A stretch of 64,000 nucleotides of DNA, taken from contig JBAIAA010000095.1 in NCBI GenBank assembly GCA_037893245.1, positions 1,178,001-1,242,000 on the forward strand, written 5' to 3'. The notes under the pieces were generated by a model. The model made no database searches. It saw only the letters and a list, made by a program, of their open reading frames with translations, and had not been told where the DNA came from. Made by a program: the position numbers and the translations under genes. This document shows positions 49,001 through 60,100 of this stretch, in pieces (position 1 is the stretch's first letter; the number at the start of each line of letters is the position of its first letter). Source of the DNA: Crossaster papposus. Its lineage: Eukaryota; Echinodermata; Asteroidea; Velatida; Solasteridae.

Positions 49001-52000
49001 ACTTTTGTTTGAACAAACAAACGTTTAAACACACAGTCCTTCCCGATTTGAAAATTATAGGTGTGTGGATTTTTGATCTGAAATTCGGTACCCTCTGGAG
49101 ACCTGAACACAATGTGTATAATGGAGACAAAAGGACGCCGGAGGGGAAATTTCTATAGATGAATAGGTCGCCACAGGGAATTTCACGAATTAGATTTTTG
49201 GAGTGTGCCTCAAATTACTCAAAAACTAGGTTTAGGATGTGGGTTAGGGTTAGTGTTTGGGTTAGGGTATGATATAGGGTATATTGGGTCAAAATTTCAA
49301 CCCAGGAAATTAATTGTGGTTGAAATAGGAGCATTTTGAAAAAGGTGCCCGACTTTTTAAGCAGTTTGTACACGAAAACAAAGAGATGTCTCCACTAGGA
49401 TACAAATTTGAGAGTTAATGTTTGTAGGTGTGTTTTATTTATGTTAATTCAGAACACATACATGCAAGTAAAATAATTCTTAATAATTTGATAGTAAAAT
49501 GGTGTATTTTACAAATGATGCACTACAGATGGTGATTGTGAGAAAGGCACGAAACATAATTTGCAGTATTAGTACTCTATGACTGAGTCAGTTCGGTTAT
49601 TCAGTAAGTCAGTCGGTCAGTTAACCAGTTAACACGCCGGGACTATTTTAACATCACCGTCCGAGCCGAGGCGCGGGATTATTATAATTTACGAAACTCG
49701 ATCAGAGGCGGGTTCAGGCCGATAGTACCGGGAAGCACACCCACGCATTTCCGGCCTTGCTCGCTGCTGACAGACATTTCCAGCCTTGCTCGTGACGTGC
49801 TTAATGCGTCATCGTTTTATATCTGGGGAAAAAACTTAGCGTGTATACAAAAGTACGTCCTCCGGCGCGAACTGGTCAACTCGTCGACCCATTTTTCAAG
49901 ACTGCGTCCTTGCTCGCTGCTAACAGACATTGTGGTATATATACGTCTTTCGGCGCGAACTGGTTAACACAAAGTGTTACAGATGATGCACAAAGTTACA
50001 GATACAGTAGAGATTGGGAGAAAGGCACAAAACATAATTTGCAGTTAAGGACATTTTTTTGTACTGATTTCTGTTGTTCAGTCCGTCAGTTAATCGGTCA
50101 GTCGGCGGACAAAAACGGCTGGCCTTTTGAATCCAGCCAAAATAACTCACCTTGAGACTCGCGTACTCAGCCACCGAATACGCATCCACGCCCGTGATAT
50201 AAATGCCCAGACTGAACTCACGACCACCTCTGATCATTAGTCCCAGACTATGGCCATCGTCTACGACAAGGTTCACCTGAAACACACGACCAAACAAATG
50301 TACCGAATGCATCAGTCTTATATAAGCATATCAAATATACTCATCACAAAAAGTATCGAGACACTTAAAGGTAGAATACACCATTCATAATTGCTTGAAT
50401 TATCATAAATGGGTAGATTTGGGGGGTTGTTTTTCATAGTAAATGTTGTTTAACTGACCTGTCTGAAGTTTTACAATCATGGATGCTGAGAAAAGCACGG
50501 AAAACAGCGTTTGTTTTCAACCGGCGTTGGGCGGTTATTCTTATGTTATCTTTGTTTTTTCACGATCGCCGTCCGGCGATCGCGAATTTGTCTTTATAAA
50601 ATTATATTTTTCGGAATAATTACAGGATATCTAGCGCAATCATTTTGCTGGATGCCTAGAATCATTATTGACTTTCAAATGAGTAAGATATTTCCTTATA
50701 AATCGGTAGTAAATATTATCGATATCTGCAAATGGTGTATACTACCTTTAAAAATGAGCCAATAATTAACGGCCCGAAAGGGTATGGATTAATCGAAGCA
50801 AATAACCCAGTACATAATTTTGTTCTGCATATTTTGACACCTCGATTGTTGAGATACGATGTTGCGGAGCGAAGTTATTGTCATTTCAATGGTCGTAGGT
50901 CCAGTTTCAAAAGTGACAATCATCCCTATAGAAGCATAAACCTGATCATTCAAAACAATAATGCAAACCTGCTTCTATAGGGATGATTGTCACTTTTTAA
51001 ACTGGACCTACGACCATTGAAATGACAATAACTCCGCTCCGCAACATCGTATCTCAACAATCGAGGTGTCAAAATACGCAGAACAAAATTATGTACTGGG
51101 TTATTTGCTTCGATTAATCCATACCCTTTCGGGCCGTTATTTACTGACTCATTTTAAAGTGTCTCGATACTTTTTGTGAGGAGTTTACATAAACTTAATA
51201 GCCTATGGAAATGAAATAATTAGCTACACATGTACTTGTACCAGCATATTTAATTACTGGCATGTTCTCAAAAAACAGTTTTACCACTTTGTACAGTACC
51301 ACATTGTATGAAAGTTGGTCAACGATTCCATTACCGAACTCATACCCCTACTTGTTACATACCCTTGGAAAGCTCTCGATCCGAAGAATCCAGATCATCA
51401 AATATCTCAATTTAAAAAAAAAATATCTAAGTTTAACCAGTTTACACCTGGACTATTTTGACGTTGACCGGACGCAGGCACAGGACTGTTTTTCACAAAC
51501 CTTGTTCCGAGACGGGTTCAGGCCGGCGTCTGTGGGTAGCACACCCTGATATTTCCAGCCTCGCTCACTACGAGTCGGTCGACGGCAGAAATTTCTGGCC
51601 TTGCTTAGGTTGTATTTATTTCTAATCTGTTTTAAATTCCAAAAAAACTTATACGCGTGTATTATACGCGTCATCCGATGCGAACTGGTTAAGCTCATGA
51701 CAGGGGCCAATTTCATAGAGCTGGTAAGCACAAAAATTTGCTTAGCATGACAATTTGTCTTTGGCAAAAACAAGGTTACAGACCAAATTTTCACGCGATC
51801 TTTATTGTTTTGGATTAATAATCAGCTGTTTTTTGCTTAGCATGAAAAACACGTAGACTTTTGGCTGGTAACCAGGGGCCAATTTCACGGAGCTGCTAAG
51901 CACACAAATTTGCTTAGCACAAAAATGTTTTGCTCATTAAAAACAAGTTATCAGCCAAAATTCTACATGTTTTTCATGCTAAGCAAAAAACCTGCTGATT

Positions 52001-55000
52001 ATCAATCAAAAACAATAAAGATCACGTGAAAATTTGGTCTGTAACCTCGTTTTTACCAAGGACAAATTTTCATGCTAAGTAAATTTGTGTGCTTAGCAGC
52101 TCCGTGAAATTGGCCCCTGTTTTTAATGAGCAAGACTCTTTTGTGCTAAGCAAATTTTTGTGCTTAGCAGCTCTATGAAATTGGCCCCAGGTAACATGCA
52201 CCTTCTGTTTTAGCCCCCCAAAAAATTTATAACAAAAAAGTTCACCTTTTTCTCGTCACCATCTTTCAAGAGATTCAGCCCGCTCTTCCGGCCCAGGGAC
52301 TCCGACATCCGCACCCCCATCACGTCGACATCGGGAGGGGGCGACACACTGCGACCCTGGGGGTCCACCCAGGTGTAAGTCTTGTGAGAGACAAATGAGC
52401 CGGGCACCCTGCCGAGCGACTTGACGTATAGGACCAGCTTCTTGGCATTCTTGAGCACCTGAAAAAGACGGATTCAAATGCCGGTGTACTTGTAGCGTGA
52501 ATTTTAGACACTATGAAATCCGGATTCATCGGTAGTAATGCAAATGATTAATTTAGTGATGATCATGATAATGATAATTAGGAGAGTGACCGGTCACAGT
52601 AGAGGGTTTAACCAATAATACATGACCTGTCACCACAAAATGAGAGTAAAGTCGCACCATGTGATTCGGAGATATGGCCATTCAAAGTCAAAATATATAA
52701 GAATTTTGAGATTTTGTGTAATTTGGAAAGCCCAAGTCCTCCTCTACATATTCCCATTTTTAAGGTGAGATCAGATGATCGAAAACCTCTTAAATTACGC
52801 GAGTTTGCGTAGTGTTTGCGTAGTCAGTGGTCTAATTAACACGGTAATTAAATATACAAATCAGGTCCTCTAAGTATCCCACGTTTTCGAAATGTTGATA
52901 TTTTATTTTGATATTTTGTTGTTTTATATACAATAGTTTGGGTGTGTGGACAATTTTATGTAGAAATAATGATTAGAACATACATGTAGCCGTTGCTATG
53001 CTCAACCGAACCTTACTTGTCCCGTTTTGTAATCTTTTGCGTGTTTTGTTTAAGATGTTTAAAGTAAGTTTTCTTGCCAGTTTTTTTTTTTCAACACAAA
53101 CTATCTTTCACACAGTGAAGAAAAAATCCTTGAATAAAAAAAATAATTTACATTGTAGGACACTACATGTACCGGTATGTCCAAAGTCCGAATCATGGAT
53201 GCTGAAAAAAGGCAATAAAAACGGTGTCGTTTTAACTTTTTAACCGGCGTCGGGCAGTGGTTCTTATGTTGTTCTTGTTTTTTTTTATTAATTTTTTTTA
53301 CATTTTTCGGGAACAATTACAGGATACCTAGCGCAATCATTTTACTGGATGCCTACAATTACTATTTACTTCAAAATAAGTATGATATTTCTTAATGATT
53401 CGGTAGTACCTTTAATCCTAACCCTGCCCCTGCCAGAATAATGTTATCCAAACAGATGTCTTGAAAAACTGTTGGCGTTTTAATAAAATGTGAGGTGTTC
53501 TGGCAAAATGAGACAGAACTGGGCACAGGGCATAGTTGAGAAAACTGCAAAATAATGAAGGATTTTTTCAATTTCCAGATTATTTGATGTTTGTAATCTT
53601 TGGTATGCCTACTTATTATATTTCGTGAAAAAATACATGTAATATAGAAGTAATGAAAAAAGAGTTTTTATGAAAAAACAATTGGCATTTTTCCATATAA
53701 CATGTACAAAACTCGAAACTTTGAAGGCCTTTTTCTCAACATTTTACTTTGGCGACATGTTGATAAATGCGAACTTTAAACAGCCATAACTGAATGTCCG
53801 AATGTCTGATTGAAGCGCAATAAACAGCATTGTAAGCAGAATTGTATCCTCATTTCTAATACATGAGAACCCTTAATTTAACCTATGCCCAGTCCCGTAC
53901 ATTTCGCCAGAACCCCTCACAAATATGTGACCTGTCATCACAACATGAGCGTAAAGTCGGCAAAATCAAAAATTGAGATGGGTATTTCTAAATTCTGTGG
54001 AAACAGAGCTTTCCAATGGTATAACACTTGGAGGTTTGATACTCAATATTTTTTTTATTTTTATTTTTTAGTCTGGAGTCTTAATACAGAGATTATGAGA
54101 AAACGAGCATTTCTTGCGAGAAATTGTGTGAAAGGCATAGAAAGGCATAGTCAAAATTGTCTCAAAAACTAGTTTTTTTTTTATCTGATCATCCTGAAAA
54201 ATAGGGAATTGATTGTTGGGGATTTAGTCTTAAAAAAAACCATAATCTCAAAATCGACCACCCCTTCAAATTTTGACTTTGACTGGCCGTACTGGGAAAT
54301 CACTCCATGCGACTTTACGCTCATTTTGTGATGACAGGTCACCCTTCCTACATTCCTTTGTGGACCCTGGCATATATAATGACCACCACAGTCGATCGCT
54401 CCCATGCAAACCTCTATAGACCAATACAACACACATGAATGGTGGATTGGCTGATTGCATTTGTCAGAGATGAATTGAACTTCCTTCTGCGTGTATGGTA
54501 TCCATGGTAACGGCATCGCTACAGGGACACGCTTCTCTGCACCCGGTACCCATAGGTAGAGTGGTGTACAGCCACTAGTAGCTGCTAGTGCTACTATTGT
54601 ACACTTAGCTCAGCTATAGTACATGTGTACGTGTACGTACTACTTGTGCATACAATGCCATTACATGTAGCTCAGAACAGGATGCACATTAATTATTGAA
54701 GTTGATACCAATAAATTCAATGCCTGCTTGACAGTGTTAATAACAGCGATAATTGCAAAGTGGGTCGCGTGCAGTAAGCAATGCATAGCGCATGTGTGCA
54801 GGTCTGATAAGCCTTTAATTGTTGAGATTATTTTTCCGTGTTTACATATAAAAAGATCAATGGTTGAACTTTACTGAATGAATTACGTGCATGTGCATAG
54901 TGCAACATTGCATGGGAATGTGAAATTTGGTGAAAATGATTTTTCATTTCTAATTCACATTTCCTTTTCCCATTTCGCACACAAATTTTCCCACCTGGGT

Positions 55001-57073
55001 TTAGCTAGAAGGGGTGAAAATATTGTCCTACCTTTGTGAAAAGGGGTGACAATGTTTCCCCACTTCGTTTGGGTTAGGGTAGAATAGGGTATATTTGTGA
55101 CCTGCTCCCACGAAAACAATGTAGAGTCGCGCTATGCTATATGTGACCCGCTCCATCGTAATCAGGAATAAGTCGCTGAGGCCATTTTACGCAATCGGCC
55201 GTTGAAGTGAACACATGGGTGAAAATCATGACCAAGTCGATTTTCTGAACATTGTATTTTTAGGAAGTGTAGTTATCACAGATTATTGTCATTCATGTCT
55301 TGTATGTAAAAACAATCAATAAAGATGAAAATGAAGAGGATTTGTGTGCGCTGTCCGTATGATTTTGGTAAATTTTGTTTATTTCAAAGCTGTTTTTCTC
55401 GGAATGTGGATTCGGCAAATAAATATACACCTGTCATCTTCATCAGACCATAACTCGTTAATCTAAACAGATACACACTTGTGATGGGTATCATTAGAAA
55501 GGTTATGAAATTCCCTTTCGGGTCACATATTGAGTTATGATTGAAAATAGCAGATTTGACACTGGGAAATCGTTTTTTGGGTCCAGCTGATGGGAAACCC
55601 CCGACGAACGTTACTCATATGCTTTGTTTACCTCGTTCGTGCCGGCCTTTGTGACAGTTTTTGATTGCAAATTTATGTTTTCTCCGTAACTATTCTTAAT
55701 TTGATGTGTGTAATGACCGCTGGTTTTGCTCAATATTAGATATTTTTCAAATACCCTACCCAATAAATTATATATCATTTTAAAGCTAAGAATTCAAGGA
55801 ATCTGGAAATACCAATATCTCAAAATATCAAAATGTCAACTTTACTCTGATTTCGTGGGAGGTTACATTTGGTCCAAATTTCAACCCAGGAAATTAACCA
55901 TGGTTGAAATAGGAGAAAATTAGGTCCTCGTAACTATCCTACGTTTTCGAAATTTTGAGATTTTGTTGTTTATATAATAGTTTGTATACGTGTGAAAAGT
56001 TTCAAGAAGAAATAATGATTAGAACATAGCCGTTGCTATGCTCAACCGAACCTTTAATTGTCCTTTTTGGCAATCTTTTGCGTGTTTTGTTTATGATGTT
56101 TACAAGTAAGTTTTCTCACAAACATGATTTGTGAAACCCGTGACTTTCTGGAGCGCAGTAAAATGTATTTATCGTAAAACCCCCCAAGTGATATATACCA
56201 TTGGAATGCTCTCTTTCTCAAGAATTTAAAAATAGAAATAACTCAATTTTTAATATTTCAGACTTTACTCTCATATTGTGGTGACAGGTCACATTTTTGT
56301 CTTGATTTTTCGCTATCTTTGCAAGTGAATCTGCATTACACGAGTACAATGTACATGATAAATCCCCAGTGTACACTTCCATACATTGTGGACTCATTTA
56401 GCGCAACAAATGCCAGTTGTTGAACAACTGTGTGCAGTCAACATACACCCCCCCCCCCAACAATCAATAATTTCATGTAATACGTAGGTACTTGCGGTAT
56501 TACTAATCAATATTGATTTTTTTTTTCTAATTTCAATTTGTTTGTTCATAATCATCCTTGAATGGCAGTATGGCACACAAACACTACACCACATGGGTTG
56601 AATCTAATTTACATGTTTGCTGTTGACTGTCGAACTGAATTTATAATCGACGTCATTCGATGTTGGTTGGTTTTGTTTTTTTGACACGAACAATGTATTT
56701 TCCCACACATTCGCATTTTCGTATTCTTGAGGAAACATCGCTTCGTTTTCGCGTACAAAATGGTTGGAAAATCTCCTAACTTTTTTTCAAAATGCTAATA
56801 TTTCAACCACAATTTATTTCCTGGGTTGAAATTTTGACCCAATTAATATACCTTATTATACCCTAACCCAAACACTAACCCTTACCCACATCCTAACCCT
56901 AGTTTAACAAAAAAATAACCCTAGAATTTAAGGCCCGTACGCAAATTTTTTAGTTGACATTATCGCCTAAGCCAAGTTCATTTTCTTGTGCCAGTACCGT
57001 TATTTCTACATCCAAATACCATTATTTACCACGAAAAATGTGGACCTTTTAGTTTTAGTAATTTTTTTTTAAT

Positions 57074-57104
<31 letters not shown>

Positions 57105-60100
57105 GGGGTATGCACCTGTCGGGCCGTCGCACCCCCCTGTACACGGACGTGTAATTATGAGTCAATCCATCAATTTTATATACATATATTAGTGGTTCTT
57201 ACATGTATGTTGTTCTTGTTTTTTTGCGATCGCCGCTCCCGACTTTTATATAAGATAATTCATTTTTTCGGAACAATTACAGGATATCCAGCGCAATCAT
57301 TTTGCTGGATGCCTACAATCATTATTTACTTTCAAATACATGTAAGTAAGATATTTCTCAATAATTCAGTAGTAATTTTTTTAGATATCTGCAAGTGGTG
57401 TATCCTACCTTTAACTGAAAGCACAGCCATGACAGATTGGGCCCTGAACAGGTATGTGGTTTTTAATCAGTTAAATGTAAACAAATAATTAAATTGTTGT
57501 TTCCTAATTTTTTACACATATAGGCGTTAATTATTTAAATGCTATCTAGGATTCTTCGGCCAATTAAAGGTAGGATACACCATTTGCAGATATCGTAACA
57601 ATTTACTACCGAATTATTAAGAAATATCTTACTTATTTGAAACTTGAAAGTAAATAATGATTCTAGGCCCCAGCAAAATGATTGCGCTAGGTATCCTTTA
57701 ATTATTCCGAAAAAAATGAATTTTATAAAACAATAATAATATAAGAATAACTGCCTGACGCCTAACGAAAAAACAAACGCTGTTTTTCGTGATTTTGTCG
57801 ACATTCATGATTGTAAAACAGGTCAGTTAAACGATATTTACTATAAAATACAACCCCCAAAATCCACCCATTCATGATAATTCAAGCAATGACCAATGGT
57901 GTATCCTACCTTTAATTAATTACCAATATAAATTGCAGTGCACACTTTGATGTACTTGCAGCATGATTTTACCAAAGCATGCCTGTGTACTCATTAGCAT
58001 TAATACATTGTAGGCATAATTAGAAGTTTGGAGAAATCAGTATTACTGACAACAGGGGCCAATTTCATAGAGCTGCTAAGCACCAAAATTTGCTTAGCAT
58101 GAACATTTGTCCTTGGCAAAAACTCGGTTACAGACCAAATTTTCACGTGATCTTTATTGTTTTGATTGATAATCAGCTGTTTTTTTGCTTAGCATGAAAA
58201 GCACGTAGAATTTTGGCTGGTAACCTGTTTTTAATGAGCAAGACTTTTTGTGCTAAGCAAATGTTTGTGCTAAGCAGCTCTATGAAATTGGCCCATGGGG
58301 CCAATTTCATAAAACATGTAAGCATACAAATTCGCTTAGCATAAAATTCTTCCCGAGGAAAAAACAAGGTTACAAGTCAAATATTTAGGTGATGTTTATC
58401 GTTTGTGACTTATATTCAGCTGGTTTTTTTTGCTTAGCATGAAAAGCACATGAAGTTTTGGCCGGTAACCTGGGGCCAATTTCAGCTGCTAAGCACAAAA
58501 ATTTGCTTAGCACAAAAAAGTCTTGCTCATTAAAAAACAGGTTACCAGCCAAAATGCGACGTGTTTTTCATGCTAAGCAAAAGAAAAGCTGACTATCAAT
58601 CAAAAACAATAAAGATCACGTGAAAATTTGGTCTGTAACCTTGTTTTTGCCAAGGACAAATTTTCATGCTATGTATATTTTTGTGCTTAGCAGCTCTATG
58701 AAATTGGCCCCTGTTTTTACTGAGCAAGACTTTTTTTGTGCTAAGCAACATTTTGTGCTTACATGTTTTATGAAATTGGCCCCTGGTTCATGGTATTCAA
58801 ATAAATCCTAGCTTAGTGAGGAAGTTAGTGTTTGAATTTTAAGTTGAAGTTGGAGGGAAATACGGTACCCTCGCCTGTGGAGATGTGAACACAATGGGGA
58901 CAATGTGAATGAATTCATCTCCACAGGGTAATTTCTATATATAGGTGTAAAGGTCGCCACATGTTTTTTTACGAAATAGATATGAATTGACTCAAAATTA
59001 TTCAAAAATTAGGGTTAGGATGTGGGTTAGGGTTAGTGTTTAACTTAGGGTATAATATTGGGTATATTGGGCCGAAATTTCAACCCAGGAAATTAATTGT
59101 TGTTGAAATAGGAGCATTTTGAAAAAGTTTTCGAACTTTTAAGTTTTCTAACCATTTTGTACACGAGAACAAAATCCACAAGAATACAAAAATGGGAATG
59201 TGTGCACAAATTCATGTATAGAAATAGCACTGTTTTTCACTAAATTTCTCATACAATTTACTTTTATAAACTGTTCTTTTAAAAGCAATTCTCTTTTATA
59301 TTTGTTAAGTATACTGTATATTGTGTGTTTGGATATGTATGTATTTATATTTTTTTATTTTGTCGGTCTAAGGTTTAATAAAATAAAATGTACATGTACA
59401 ATATCCTGAGATCACTTCAGCGAAGTGTACGAAGTTGATGAAGATTCGAGAACACTATTTCCTGAAAAATTGAAAATGTTTAATATTAGTCTCAGATTCA
59501 TGTATTTTTAACATTTTGCAACTGATTGACCTTCACACTTCTTTGAGATGATATATGAAGAAAATATTTGGAACATTCTTTCCAAATAAATTAATAAAAG
59601 AATTTTGTATCTTTCCAATTCCAACACCAAGCTTGAAAATGCATGCAATTCTTCTTGAGGCCAGTTTCATGGTTCACGCGAATGCGAAAGCAAATCTTAT
59701 TTCCCGACGTCTGCAACAGAAATTTCCTTGTGACGTTCTCCGATACCGTTTTAACTCACCTTCACCGCATCTCCGTGTGTAATTCTATCCAAGGGTATCT
59801 CGTTCACTTGCACGAGCTGATCGCCCGGTTGGAGCCCCTTTCGCTCGGCCATCGTGTTAGGCTCCACCAACGAGACAAAAATCCCCACCGAGTGTTCCGA
59901 ACCACCCCGGATGCTGAACCCCAACTCTCCATCCGGCGAGTCCGATTTCTTCAAGACAAGCCTCCGGATGTCTTTATTCGCGTCCGCCTCCCAACTACTC
60001 CCGGAGGTCTTACGGTGAGTTTTTCCGTGCGGCTCGTTGTTTTTGTACAGATCCGGTGGCCTTGTCCTGGCAGGCATAGTGTCAAAATAATGCTTCTGCT

